A stretch of 64,000 bases of DNA from Enoplolaimus lenunculus. Taxonomy: Eukaryota; Nematoda; Enoplea; Enoplida; Thoracostomopsidae. Location of the stretch: the NCBI GenBank assembly GCA_030248215.1, contig JASANG010001770.1, forward strand, positions 1 to 64,000, read 5' to 3'. The notes under the pieces are model-generated. The model was not told the DNA's origin, made no database searches, and saw only the letters and a list, made by a program, of their open reading frames with translations. This document shows positions 43,698 to 56,842 of the stretch, piece by piece; the stretch's first letter is position 1, and each line of letters starts with the position of its first letter. The position numbers and the translations under genes were made by a program.

Positions 43698-46600
43698 TTA
43701 ATCCACATCAACATCCGGGGCAGTAGGCGCACTACCTCCAGTTCCAGCGCTTGAATCGGAAGCTGGAGTTGCGCCAGGAAATCCTGCACCTGGGAATCCA
43801 CCGGGCATACCGCCGCCTCCCATTTTTCCTTGAAGTTTCTCAAATACTTTCTTGATCTTCGGGTTACCGGCATATTTGGCTATATTAGCTGGATTGGTAG
43901 ATATATCAGTGAACGCCTTTTGAACTTCAGGATCCTAAAAATATCAATGCAACATTTCAAACAAAGAAAATGAAAATTATAGCGCGGTTTTGGATACTGC
44001 TAACCTATTTGAAACACTCATTAGGAAAAATATAACCGAAAGCCCAAAAACTTATTCATGGAAGAAAGCGTTATGCTACGTCAAATGACTTACACTCATC
44101 ATGGTCATGACGTCAGGGTCGCTGAATAAGGCCGACAAATCGGGCATTCCAGGTCCGGCAGCACCCGGAAAGTCTTCTTCTCCGAAAGAGCCTGATTCAG
44201 CTTCCTCCTAAAGCAAAAAATGTTACAATAATTTACAGTTAATTTATGTTTTCCCAATTCATAATTTAAGACTTTCCCTGACCAAACTTTCAGTTTTCTT
44301 ATCGCTCTATAAACAATTTTGTTACCTTTTTTTTCCTTTCATATTCTTCTTTTGCTTTTCTGACACGTTCCTGTCGCTCTCTGTCTACTTTATCCGCCTT
44401 CTTTCGCTCCTGTTTCCGCTTATGCTCTGTTATTTTCTTTGCCTGAAAAATACACTGTTTAGAACAGGAGTACATTTCGATATGAGTCAACAGATCAGTA
44501 TAATGCAGGAAAAATTTTATTGTTTCTATAATTGCAATGCTTTAGTTTTAGGTCTTCGAAGATCCGGTAGGCAACGTAAAATCTGGTCTTATCAGTTACA
44601 ACTATACGATAAAACAGGCATTTAGACTTTCAAATTACCATTCAAATACAACTTTGTATTATAACCAGGGATGATAATTATGGGTTTTAAATGACCATAT
44701 TTCCCTATAGTTAGCAAACCTGGAGAATTTGAAGAAAATATTAAAAAAGTTATCATAGACTTAATTTCTGTAAAACATGAAAATCAATTTCGCTAACTGG
44801 TCTTTGTTTGACAAGTTTTTTCAAAGCCAGGCATTCCCCTAGCAATCTGATCATACGAGAAATAAAAACAAATTACATACATTTGGCTCCACTTCTTTCA
44901 ACCAATCATACGCTTGATCATCATAGTCAAGTTTGCATGCGAGCGACAGATCTTTATGTGCCTCCTCGAATTTACCCAGTAGCCTAAAAATGACAGCAGA
45001 AAGATGCGTCACGCATAAATGTTAGTTTTGCCTTTTTTATATATTGCTAACTAGAAACCTTATACTACTCTTTTATGTTTAAAGCAAAATTTAAACTTGT
45101 GAATTTGGCTCGCAATGTTATATAAGTTATGTGAATAATATACCTGTTAGCCCGGCCACGGAACTTATACGGAGCAGCGGAATCAGGATTGAGAGAAATT
45201 GCTTTGTCACAGTCGCGTAGAGCAGCCTTTGGCCGCTTCAGCTTCAGAAGTGCACTAAAACAATACACGGGTCAATATTTAAATACTAACTGTAACTTTG
45301 ATATATCAATTGCGAACGTGCAATATTTAGATGCAGGGATGGGGGTCTCAGGTAAGAACCGAGACTGAGACCGAGACCGGCCATGAAAAGTCTCGATCTC
45401 GTGTTCTTCACATTGTTTGTGTTTATTCCGAATTTCTACTCATAATTATTGGGTAACATTTGCAGAATCCTCGATTTCTAGTCTCGGTTCCAATACTTCC
45501 CGAGACCGAGACTCCCATCCCTGTTTAGAGCTAAGAGAATTCGAAAAGCTTGACAGAAACAATAGCCCGTTATTGTCGCGTAACAGCAAACGACTTACGC
45601 TTGCCTTCGTGTTAAGTTAATCGATTACATCCGTAATATTAACGTACCATAAACCAGTCGTAGTGGGACTACATTTATTGAGCGAAGCTCGAACACACGT
45701 AAGCAATTAAGCTAATATGCAAATTAGTTATTAGCTAACTATACATTTATCGGTTTTGGAGGTTTGTAAGCAATTTCCTCAGATTCCTCGCACCCAAAAA
45801 CCCTTCAGCCACCCTATAATTTTTGGAATAATTTAAAAAGTCCTAATTTTGTCTTGTCAATTAAGCTAATATGCAAATTAACTATTAGCTAACAAATCAA
45901 TTATCGGTGTTGGAGGTTTGTAAACAATTTATTCAGATTCCTCGCACCCAAAAACCTTCAGTGAACCCTAGAAATTATTGAAATAATTTAAAAAGTCATA
46001 GTTTTGCATTGTTAATTAAGCTATTATGCAAATTAGTGATTAGCTAACTATTCAATTATCGGCTTTGGATGTTTGTAAACTATTTACTCAAATTCCATGC
46101 ACCCAAAAACCCTTTAATGCTAAAATTAGATTGCTTCTAACTGTAATAATTAGTGAAATATTGTGGAAAGTCCTAATTTAGGCTTAAATAATTATGCAAA
46201 TTAGCCTGTACCTAATAAACGGCTTAAAATTTTAAAACCCTAATGCGAGGTTAACACACCAGGATAATTGGCTTTCAAACAAAAAAAGTTTACCAAAATC
46301 GGTTCAGCCGTTCCTGAGATTCTTTTCGGACGGACAGACGGACGGACATCCATCTTTCGACCCCTAAGTACAAAACATAAAACGTTTCGCGAAACTCCGA
46401 GCTTCGCTCGGAGTTTCGCTTCGCTCAATAATATACGAAGGCTGGGACCAAACGTCTTCTATGGTTTGTACGTTGAAATTTAGAAAATGTTTCAAACTTT
46501 GTCTAAAACTTGGGAATATGACGAATCGTAGCGCGGTACAAGAAACATGAATTTATTTTAAACTTCTTCTTTGTTTTGAAGCCCATGATATCGTTGGTCA

Positions 46601-49508
46601 ATGTTACCTTTAGGGCCGTAACAGTAGATTAAGCGTATTTCTAAGCCTAATCCTAAGCCTCGTTGCAAAACCGTATGTCTAAGCCTAAGCATATTAAGCA
46701 TAAGCATAAGGCTAAGCAAAAAATGCAGCCTAGAATGTAACGCCTACTCTTTTACAGACCCACTAGAAACCGGGACGGCACCTAATGTAATTTGTTCGAC
46801 TCCAAGCCCGTTTTTATCTAAAATCGTATAGAATATGATTTTAAACTTATAGGTGGGAACGCACATATGTAATTAATCGGTGCATTGTACTGAACCTAAA
46901 ATCAGTTCTGGCGGGGCCGAAATTTTTCTAATCGACCTGAGCTCTCTTGCTAGAAGCATTAACGACAGCTGTCAACGTCGCTATTAGCTATTAGCTAACT
47001 ATTCAATTATCGGTTTTGGATGTTTGTAAACTATTTATTCAAATTCCTCGCACCAAAAATCCTTTAGTGCTGAAATTATATTGCTTTTAACATTAATAAT
47101 TAGTGAAATATTGTAAAAAGTCTTAATTTAGGCTTATAAACTATGCTAATATGCAAATTATCTATTAGCTAACTGCTCAATTATCGGTTTTGGAGGTTTG
47201 TAAACAGTTTACGCAAAAATTAGATTGCTTCTAACTGTAATAATTAGTGAAATATTGTGGAAAGTCCTAATTTAGGCTTAATTAATTATGTAAATTAGCC
47301 TGTACCTAATAAACGGCTTAAAATTTTTAAACCCCAATGCGTAATTGGCTTTCAAACAAAAAAAAGTTTATCAAAATCGGTTCAGCCGTTCCTGAGATTC
47401 TTTTCGGACGGACATCCACCTTTCGACCCCAAAGTACAAAACATAAAACGCTTCGCGAAACTCCGAGCTTCGCTCAACTACACATTTTCCATGCTTCTGA
47501 AATATATGAACCGGAAGTCTTTTAGTGCCGTATACAAATAAACAACATGCGAGCTGTTTGCTACGAACTGTAGAAAAATGGTAACTTGTTACTTTGCAAA
47601 ATTCAACCAGAACAGTATATACGTGACCAAGCTTACTTTGCCCGTTTTGCGTATAGAATGGCTGAATGCGGATTGATTTCCAATGCTTCGGTAAACATTT
47701 TCACAGCGTCATCAAAGTTTCCGTCGGAAAATGCAGCGAGCGCTTCGCTACGTTTCTCGTTCGACTTGTCTTCCATTTCCTCAGTTACCTGTGTTTCAAA
47801 AAGACATGATTAACGTAAATGTCGTTTGTGACTTAACTGTCAATTTGATAAAACAACAATGAGTTATTTTTTTACATATTCAACAGCGACGCAAGAAAAT
47901 CAGTTTGTGAAAGGAGAAAGCAGCTATGTATATACTAATTGTTACGCTTCGTTACGAAGCATGGCACGTTAAAAAAGAGCTCTGTATTAAAGCTGCCTGT
48001 GCAGCAAGAATAACTTATGCCGCATTCAGCGCTCACTGTTGCACGCGGTTGCTCTCATAAATACAAAAAAAAAACCCAATAGCTTCAGAATCAGCTGTTA
48101 CAGTGGCAACCACCGCTTCACATCTTCGTACCTCAATTGAGGAATCAGGCATGGCAGGTGGCTCAACGGTTTCCGGCTCCAAAACGCCTTCCATATCTAA
48201 TTCTAAAATTTTTGAAGATGGATACTGATTGGTTTTCATTATCTTAAAACAGTGGTATACACTCAGCACTCATAAAAGCAAAGGTGGTGCGGAGAATTAA
48301 ACAGAAAATCCAAAGATAAAAGAATGAAGCTATGTATACTACTTACTTAGGTACGTGCTAAATTTAAAAGCAAAACATTTTTATCAGTAAATGACATGAA
48401 TACACGCTTAGAAGTCAAAGTATGTGTTACCCTAATTTGAATGCTATCGCGAGCGAACTCAATATTCAGTACATCACGAACTGACAGGATACTATATCCG
48501 GAATTATTTTACTGTGCAGTACCCTGTTTAATGCAAATTATTACTTACCTATGTCGCTTTCCGGCTCGGATTCAGGCTCAGGACTAGGAGGTTTTCGGGG
48601 CGGTTCTTGCTGCAACAAGTGCAATACTGGATAGATTGAGTGCTAATGCTAATTTAGGCATTAGTAAAGTTTAAATCCGTCCTCTATATCACTAATACCT
48701 CTTGTCTATATATGCATTACCCCGAAATCGCAAAAATTATATATATAATTAATTGCTGTTGACGATTAAGATGCGTCTGTTTCCGGATAATTTCGTTCGC
48801 TGAAAAGATATGAAACGTTTTACGTTCCGGTAAAGGGCATATATGTGTATATTAGAGATGTCATAAGGGCTCCAGTCCCGGGGCCAGTACGTTATTTGTC
48901 GGGGCCTAACCGGGGCCAGTTTTTATATATTATTAATTGATTCGCATGAAAAAAAAACGACGTATTGGCACCGCCAGGCTTCGAAGCATCACTAGTCAAA
49001 AGCATCCGCACAGATATACGTATATATATGTGTAATAAAGTATACGTAATAGTTACCTTCGGAGTTTTGGTAGGACCTGCTTCGTGGCTTTCTTGTTGAT
49101 GTTCGCTGGACTCGGGCTTTGGTGGAAGTTTAGCGCCCAAGCTAGAACGTAACTCAAATTATTACCCATCTATCACCATGCTTAGTGCTATAATGTTTCA
49201 CGTAAAGCTGAGTTATACGTATATACAACATATTGGCGGAATTTTTATCTAGCAAGTAGTGCACATTGACATGATACAAATATACCTGTTGCTCCGGCAA
49301 GGAAATAAGATATCACTTGTTTATCGGTGAACAACGCGCGCACAATTACATAGTTTTTAAATACTATTCAAACACAATCAACAGGTTCAACTCACGTTTC
49401 CAACCATTCTCGATAAAACCCTAAGTCAGGAGAGTGAAGCAATTCTGGTTTAGCTTTACAAAGCGACACAAACTGCTTTAAAAGCACAATTTGTTCTTTT
49501 GGAATCAT
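43698..49508 (-). CDS. ST13: Hip/ST13, Hsp70-interacting co-chaperone
   Basis: Ten minus-strand exons: 49396-49508, 49057-49141, 48549-48609, 48132-48202, 47637-47788, 45144-45254, 44881-44983, 44326-44442, 44094-44207, 43698-43934. All phases agree; 387 residues (human 369). Hip binds the Hsp70 ATPase domain in the cytosol and stabilises its ADP state. In order: the N-terminal dimerisation domain (about 1-40, [13 protein letters not shown] ... GFYREWLE), an acidic Pro-rich linker, the EVSDIEL-type acidic stretch ([15 protein letters not shown]), TPR repeats (about 111-232: [49 protein letters not shown]), a charged helix rich in Lys/Arg/Glu (about 233-271), and the DP/STI1-like domain ([34 protein letters not shown]). 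The Gly-rich [11 protein letters not shown] stretch follows the DP domain, whereas in vertebrates it precedes it. Intron 5 carries three repeats. Confidence 0.95.
45654..46430. repeat. Family H modular repeat, copy 2 (in ST13 intron 5)
   Basis: It begins CCAGTCGTAGTGGGAC and TTATTGAGCGAAGCTCG and ends with CGCTTCGCTCAATAA, so the ends are inverse. Four modules of 130-190 bases repeat GCTAATATGCAAATTA and TTATCGGTTTTGGAGG words. The 3' part has ATCGGTTCAGCCGTTCCTG and a GGACGGACAGACGGACGGAC tract, a kind of end seen in dispersed repeats of many invertebrates. Confidence 0.65.
46595..46790. mobile_element. TTAGGC-bearing MITE, second subfamily (in ST13 intron 5)
   Basis: GGTCAATGTTACCTTTAGGG at left and GACGGCACCTAATGTAA at right are worn versions of the 3218-3420 ends. 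CCTAAG tracts lie between. Confidence 0.55.
46985..47478. repeat. Family H modular repeat, copy 3, 5'-truncated (in ST13 intron 5)
   Basis: It starts inside a module and lacks the left hairpin end. It ends like copies 1 and 2 (TTCCTGAGATTCTTTTCGG, GCTTCGCTCAACTA), 159 bases before the exon donor at 47636. Confidence 0.6.
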
Positions 49509-51825
49509 GCTAATAAGTATTATATTGCAGTTTTTTACCACTAAAATCAGGGTTCAATCGGATACGTACCAAAAAATACCGGAGCCTGATATTTAAATAG
49601 GTACGTACATATTTCAACAAAAATATAAACTTAAAAGAGATTTCCCGGGGACGGGGCCGTACGGTTCCAAGAACGAAACCAGAAAATCATTTATCTCCTC
49701 GAATGCTAAATCAAAAGAGAATTTAAAACGGCTTCACCACATATATAGGAAAACATAGCTGCTGCACGCTAATTTAGTACTACTTGCTATAATATTCTTG
49801 GAATGCTTATGATTTTTGTCATTTTGAAATAGTGATTTTCGTCATAAATAATAGTATATATAAACGCAACACTTTGATGTCCCCGCAAAGAAAATTTTGT
49901 AAAAATAAAAATTTAAGAAAATACTGACAATTTTGGGCTCGTTCGAAAGCTCAAAGCCTGAGGAATACAATCTTCCAAATCTGGTATATGGTTTTGCAAT
50001 TAGATAAAAAGTTACGGGCTAAAACCTCAAATATTGATCGCCCCGGAATTTTTGATTTTACAAATTTCCTGCAATGAGGTTTTTATGGATGCATACATTC
50101 ACATAACCTTTCAAACTAGAGCCGAAACAAAAATTGCTTTATTCATCCGTCGCTGGTGGTTCATCTCAAAAAGTTGGTAAAAACGCTTAGCGGTTTGTGG
50201 AAATTTTTATTTTAGCACAACGACTAGACTTTGTTCTAAACCATAAAATAGCGAACGTGCACTAGCTATTGCATCAATGAACACTGGCAGTTCAGGGCAT
50301 AGTATCAACGCATAGGTATCATGTGCCGCAATTCGAAACGTGTGATTCGGGGGGGGAAGTGTCATTTATGATCAATCTCCGGAATTTCTGTTTTTTTGTG
50401 AAAAAGTTGGAAACCTTAGATAGGCTGTTTAACGTTCAAAAACTGCGAAACTGCTTGGATTAGGACTAAAAATACAATGAAATTAAATATCTGGGGGGTG
50501 ATCAAAAATGTTTTCGAGGGGTCATACGGTACGTATCTAAATCTATACTCCCGGCTGTAGTGGGCTAGGTTAACCCGCTTAATAAAATCACTGTTTAATG
50601 TTAATTTTGTTGCAACAACAGCTTAAACCAGGCTTACACGTATGAAGTTTTAAAGTTACGATTATATGTACTTTCCAGCTACCACCAGTTGTTGAAACAA
50701 CTTGACGGAAAAATTACATCAGGAAAAAAGCTGATTGAGGGAAACCTGCGCAAAGGCTCGTTTTTAGATCAGGTTACAATCGGCACTATTATCGCTGATT
50801 AGATGATATAGAGCACACAATTCCCCACATTTTAAGGTATTGTTCGTAGTTAACGAGTCGGTGATTCCGAAGATGAGAAAACGACACAACGCTAAACGGC
50901 TTAAAACGGAGACCTTAGAACGCAATAATACAATTTTTGGCATGTTCGAGTTTGTAAAATGAAGCCACGATCGCCTCATTTGATTCACCCGTTCACGGGA
51001 AATCAAAATGTCACCTTTTCCACGCATCTAGTCTTGATAGGAATTGTGACTTCCGACTTTTTTATCTAAGAGCTGCAAAAGCCTCTCCAACTACTTTAAT
51101 GGTCTAGTACGTATATCGGCCGTATGCTGCCGACAAGCATACATACTCTACTGCAATGCGTAATTCGTATTACATGTGCATTTGGTGAAGCATATCCGGA
51201 TATGGTTGAAGTGCCGATATAGGTACCAATTTGCGTTATCGAATTTTCGAATGTTGTCAACCGTCAGACTTTACTTCGACAGGGGGTAATGAAATCAAAA
51301 CAAGATCTTACAGAGACGATAATTTATGCAAGTTTTCTTTGATGAATTCTAGTTTTTAACTAGTCCACTTAACTACAATGCTTGCCCATTTTCTCTTGTT
51401 TTCTATTTCTTACGCTGAACTCAAAACCTTCCCAGCAACTACCCATTACAGCTCAGAACCTTGCAATAAGTGCACCAATTTACCAATTCAAGAAATTATC
51501 CAATCGTAATTGTGCTTCCACCTAGCTAGGTAGGTACACATCGATTTCTTTGGGTTACTGAAGGGATTCCATGCGACTTGAGTTTTTAATTAATAATTCC
51601 AAACATAAATTAAAAATTTCTTATTTTGTAAAGATGCTCAAAATGCGTTATTGGCACATACGTAGGACAATTTGATTCCGAAAATGTGCTGATGTACGAA
51701 ACTCTCACTTCCGTGATTCGAAAGACAGACCTTTCGAAATCTTACAGACGTGTCACAAACTGGTATAGGTTCAACACACATTTGAGAATTTGGGTATTGA
51801 GTTCAAGCAAGGATTCAAATATAAA

Positions 51826-51984
51826 CTACTCTGGTGTTTGATTTTTACTATCCTCGCTCAAGGGCTTGATGTTTGAGCACGATGAGGCATTTATTTTGCT
51901 GTTCACGTGTACCGTTTGTGCTAGAAATTCTTGCCGTATATTCTGTGTGACGAAAGTCCGGGGTTGCATTAATAAGTTACGTAT
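51826..51984 (-). CDS. Orphan terminal exon candidate, unknown protein
   Basis: An acceptor (CAATTTTCTGGGTTGCAG) opens a 52-residue frame in phase 0 that ends in a stop. The product is hydrophilic (IRNLLMQPRTFVTQNIRQEF near its start, SEDSKNQTPE at its end). No family was recognised and no upstream exon was found. Confidence 0.25.
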   Translation of the reverse strand: MRNLLMQPRTFVTQNIRQEFLAQTVHVNSKINASSCSNIKPLSEDSKNQTPE

Positions 51985-52447
51985 CTGCAACCCAGAAAAT
52001 TGTTTACTCGAAAGTCGGGACACTTATTAGTCAGATTTCTGCAACACTGCTGTTGTCTGATGTCTGAGCAGTTCAAGCAAAGTAAGCACAAATTTTCCAC
52101 ACATGTAGCAAAACTAAAATTTGAAAGAAAGTGTATTCTCAATTTGTGTCCAAATAAAAACGTCAACATTTTTTGTAGCGGTTTCCACTTTGTTGTTGCA
52201 TTAAAGTATTTTGTGTTCAAATAAATTTATTGTAGTTCCCAATCTGTTAAACTTCTTTTGCACAAAGAGTTGTTCCAATTAAGGTGGATTAACTCAATGG
52301 ATTTAGCCAGAAACAGTAAATCATTTCGCAGCCGTGTAAATTCTTTTCAATGGCTAATTACAAATTTACAAATCAAGTGGTTAGCATTATTTTGTCATTC
52401 ACTGAGTCATAATGGAAGCGCCGCTGATGAACCATAAATGAAGCGTT

Positions 52448-52590
52448 GATTCTCCTTCTTGTTCTTCTTGTTTTTCTTCTTCATCATCATCATCTTCTTC
52501 TTTTTCTTGTTCTTCTTTATCTTCTTCTTCTTGTTGTTGTTCTTGTTCTTCTTTGTCTTCTTATTCTTCTTCTTCATGTTTTTTTCTTTT
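52448..52590 (+). repeat. TTC/TTCTT pyrimidine microsatellite
   Basis: A run of CTTCTT, TTGTTC and TCATCATCATC words. The leucine-rich frame that crosses it is an effect of the repeat. Confidence 0.75.
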
Positions 52591-52699
52591 CGTTCAATTT
52601 TACTTGGCTAGTGGGCTCCGCAAATACTCAGGATTTTTTGTTTTTGTCAAAGTGTGAAATCAACAGCAAAAAGAACCGTTGTTCTATAAAGCAATGCAG

Positions 52700-54060
52700 T
52701 GTAATGTTGAGGTTCTTATAAGGCACAGAATAGAAATTTAAAAATTCAGCAGCTGATTGTGAGGTGGCGTGGTTCAGTCGTAGCGCGTGTGACATGCGGA
52801 TGCATGGAGGCAAATAATAACCTCATGCTGATGCTGTACATCGGTAAAAACACTGCTGCATATGTAGTACCTTCATATGCAGCAGCAGGAAAACATTGAA
52901 GAACCAATATACATGTGTATAATGTTGAGGTTCTTATAAGGCATAAGAACAGAAAAACTCAGCAGTTGATTGTGAGGCGGCGTGGCTCAGTGGATAGCGC
53001 GCTGGACTGAAAATCTGTCAATCCGAGTTCGAAACCAATTGGGAGCGTCCCTCATTTTCAGCTGCTGAGAACTAAAAACTGAAAAACTGTCGTACCCTAG
53101 CCTATCCAACTTATCACATGGTGACCACGATGGGACCGCAATGGCAAACTGCCGCGGTAGAACCCAAAATACATAAGTTGGCGGTCAAGGGGCGACCTTG
53201 TAAAAAACCGGGGGATGTGACATGCGGATGCATGGAGGCAAATAATAACCTCATGCTGATGCTGTACATCGGCAAAAACACTGCTGCATATGTAGTGCCT
53301 TCATATGCAGCAGCAGTAAACATTGAAGAACCAAGATACATGTGTATAATGTTGAGGTTCTTATAAGGCATAAAAACAGAAAAACTCAGCAGTTGATTGT
53401 GAGGCGGCGTGGCTCAGTGGATAGCGCGTTGGACTGAAAAATCTGTCGACCGAGTTCGAAACCAATTGGGAGCGTCCCTCATTTTCAGCTGCTGAGAACT
53501 AAAAACTTACAGACTGTCGTACCCTAGCCTACCCAACTTATCACATGGTGACCACGATGGGACCGCAATGGCAAACTGCCGCGGTAGAACCCAAAATACA
53601 TAAGTTGGCGGTCAAGGGGCGACCTTGTAGAAAAACCGGGGGATGTGACATGCGGATGCATGGAGGCAAATAATAACCTCATGCTGATGCTGTACATCGG
53701 TAAAAACACTGCTGCATATGTAGTGCCTTCATATGCAGCAGCAGGAAAACATTGAAGAACCAATACACATGTGTATAATGTTGAGGTTCTTATAAGGCAT
53801 AAAAACAGAAAAACTCAGCAGTTGATTGTGAGGCGGCGTGGCTCAGTGGATAGCGCGCTGGACTGAAAATCTGTCGATCCGAGTTCGAAACCAATTGGGA
53901 GCGTCCCTCATTTTCAGCTGCTGAGAACTAAAAACTGAAAAACTGTCGTACCCTAGCCTACCCAAATTATCACAGCGCGCTGGATTGAGAGTCTGTCGTT
54001 CATGTGGTAACGGGATCGGAACCTCGTAAGAACGCCCCTCATTTTCAGCTGCAAGCACTT
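52700..54060 (+). repeat. Tandem array of tRNA-Phe-like SINE units
   Basis: Units begin AATGTTGAGGTTCTTATAAG at 52701, 52920, 53349 and 53777; the full period is about 429 bases. Each full unit carries a tRNA-like head: box A GTGGCTCAGTGGATAGCGCG, anticodon-like CTGAAAATC (GAA, Phe) and box B CGAGTTCGAAACC. Then follow the body CATTTTCAGCTGCTGAGAAC and a spacer with ATGCATGGAGGCAAATAATA and TATGCAGCAGCAG words. The first unit has lost the SINE part between the head and the spacer, and a diverged fifth head lies at about 53965-54060. Confidence 0.75.
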
Positions 54061-56365
54061 ATAGTGGAAAACCGTCACACTGTAACTTACCCAACATCAC
54101 AGAAAATTCGGGTTCAATGTCAGGTTTGTCAAAAAATTAATGGTTCAAAATTGCATTTTCATAGTCTGAAAACCGAATCCAGGCAAGGTTGGGAACACCT
54201 GTTTCTGTGTTTGAACAGATAACCAATTTTAAAACCGTTCACCACTTGTGGTTCGGGATCTCGACCCATGTTTTGGTGAATTACGGTTTTGATATTTCAG
54301 AATTGACATGTCCTTAAATATTTGAGCTTTTGCATGCTACCGGTAACGTAACTCGCTAAAACGATGAGTCTTTTAATTGAAAAATTTGAACGTGTAGCAA
54401 CAATTGTAACTGGTAATCGTGAAGGCGAATATGGAATCGCTTCCATTACTGAAAATTTGAAAGATGATGGGAATATTGCACACATATGAAATGAACGAAC
54501 ATATAGTTAGTTTTATCCTAAATATTGTCAAAGCCGGCACCAAGTCATTCGCTGTTGCAAATTTCTTTATATTTTTCACAAAAGACCATTATTAGACGTA
54601 CCTTATGTAATGTATATCGAATTGAGATATACCTTTAAACACATTTAGCTATATATACATCACCATGTCTTTATCGTATAGCCGGTGTGGCATAGGAGTG
54701 AAGCTTTTTCATAACTTGGTGAGTTCGTTGTCTATACAAGTATACAGTCTATACATAATATTCTAGCGCTGTTAAATGATTTGTATAGCAAAATCTGGTG
54801 TTGGTGAATACACACACACGTACTACAGCAATAGTTTACTGATTGTGTATTCTGATGTACCTAAGTCACAACTCGCATTACATACAACTGGTTCACGCCC
54901 TCCAAATGGAGATATTGCTCCCTCATTCAGAGTTTTAAACGCGTCACACAGTTTTATATTTTCCCGCTCCGTAACAGTAATTTTTTTGTTTAGGTACTTT
55001 AGAGCGTGTTACTTTTTGTAGAATTCCTATAGCTCGTAGTTTCGTATTTGTGTTACACGCGATTTGATTCAGTGATGAAGGGGTGTGGGGGTCCAGGAGT
55101 CTGAATGAAATGTTTATAAACAACCAACACAAATAAAGGATTAGCTAGCTACTAAGTAATTTGCATATTATTAGCTATGCCAACTTTGGCAGTTGAATTG
55201 GGGAATGTCCTTTTTATCAGCGTTTTTAATGTAGCGTTCAAAAATCGGAATACTTTCAAATTAGTTAGCTACGTGTTTGATAATTGGTATATATGTTAGG
55301 AATTTGAGCGGCGACAGTAAAGTCATTATCTTATACATTTGGGTGTACTATACAATTGAGAGTTGTGGACTATGGGGTAGTTAAGCAATGGGAATGTAAA
55401 AAGTAAATATGTCCAAACTTCGTTCAATACATTTAGTTCCACTCAGTGAGGCAGCAATGACACGATTTGTCCGATTCGAATCCACTGCTAATTTGCCGAA
55501 ACCGAATATGAATCTTGCATGTTGTAAATTTTTGATATATCTATAATTTGTTTCGGAATATTAACGCAATGCCTGCCGCATAACCTTCAAAAATTAATAT
55601 ATTTCGTGCCCGACCTCAGTTCTAAGATATTATGTGACCTGAAACAAAGAATATTGATTTGTATAACAAGTTATTTGAAATTTGTAGTGTTTGAAAATGT
55701 AAAACATATTGTCGAACATTGTTGAATTCGGCTTTTAGATTCGGCTTTTTCACAACCGAATCCGAACCGCAAATTTTTTGCCGAATTAATTCCGAACCTT
55801 TGTTGCCACCCTGTTTCCACTTCAATTGGTATAGGTCGTTTGTTGCGTACTCATTTTTAGTATACAGGTGTTGAAGATTAATATTTTTGTGATGTTTCAG
55901 AGTAAACAAATTAGGCCTTGTTGTCCAAACCCGGTTCGAGTGTGCCTTTCTACCTCCGATGCACATAGCAGCACCTCAGTCACAGCAGGTAATTTGTTAC
56001 TTTTGTTGATATTGTTTAGCATGATTGTGAATATATCGTACCTATATATAGTATTTAGCTTTTAGTGTCAACACTACGGTTGTAATCTACGGTTCTAATC
56101 ATCTGTTGATTTTTGTAAATTTGAAGACTGTCGTATTCCACGTGAAATATTAACATAGTATTTCAATAGTACGTTTCAGAGATTTTGTCTATTTGCCGCT
56201 GACGGGTAGATATTGAATGTGACCCTGTGAATTATGTGTTAGTACATGCGTACATACTTACCTATTGTTCTAGGTTAGTATGTTCTACATTACCAGAAGC
56301 ACTGCAATAATGGAATATTGCATAAGTTAAGAATTATCTTTTTTTCTGATGGTATAAGAATTAAC

Positions 56366-56705
56366 CAGGGTGTGAACGGATTGCAAAAATAACGGGAACG
56401 GAAATGGATATTGAAGTATAAGTATATATAAATCTTTCAAAGATGTTTTATTTTTCTGCCAACGCAATTTAGGCGTGCAAATATTTACAGGACTTGCTAA
56501 AGTATTAAAGACAAATGGCGAATGCTCGAAATTTTTAAAAATTTGGATGAAGTTTGTCATTTTATTTTATTTCGAACAATTTCAGCATCTCTATAATGAA
56601 AAATTGACAAATATATACGTGATTTTTGACTAATCTGGAGCGTAAAAATTACCATTTTCCATTATTTTTATAACGGAAACAGACAAACGGATACCTGATT
56701 GCGCA
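56366..56705. mobile_element. Family G inverted-repeat element, copy 4
   Basis: GTGTGAACGGATTGCAAAAA at left, ACAAACGGATACCTGATTGC at right, and the same middle block as copies 1 and 2. Confidence 0.5.
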
Positions 56706-56842
56706 CAGCAACTAACCACAATAATGGTTTAGACAGGTGCAGGACGCGTTTACTATTGTCGTTTTGCAATATCGCTTGTTAGCCTGTTAAGCAATTTTTG
56801 AGCTTCCTGCGCTGATGCTTTTTATCTACGTATGCCTTAAGC

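Larger units (their letters stand above)
49509..52700. other. Intergenic region upstream of ST13
   Basis: Mostly unassigned AT-rich DNA. An 87-codon ATG frame on the minus strand (50764-51027) has reasonable codon composition but no recognisable family and no splice context. One orphan exon candidate is listed at 51826-51984. Confidence 0.4.

Noticed and set aside
1312-46790. TTAGGC tracts as a telomere or internal telomeric array
   Set aside because: The tracts are short, interrupted and enclosed by the same inverted repeats each time, so they belong to a MITE family.
52446-52721. Leucine-rich frame that looks like a membrane protein
   Set aside because: It is the translation of a pyrimidine microsatellite.
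52975-53050. tRNA-Phe gene
   Set aside because: Box A, box B and a GAA anticodon-like triplet are present, but the T arm is imperfect and the head recurs in a tandem SINE array with a shared body.
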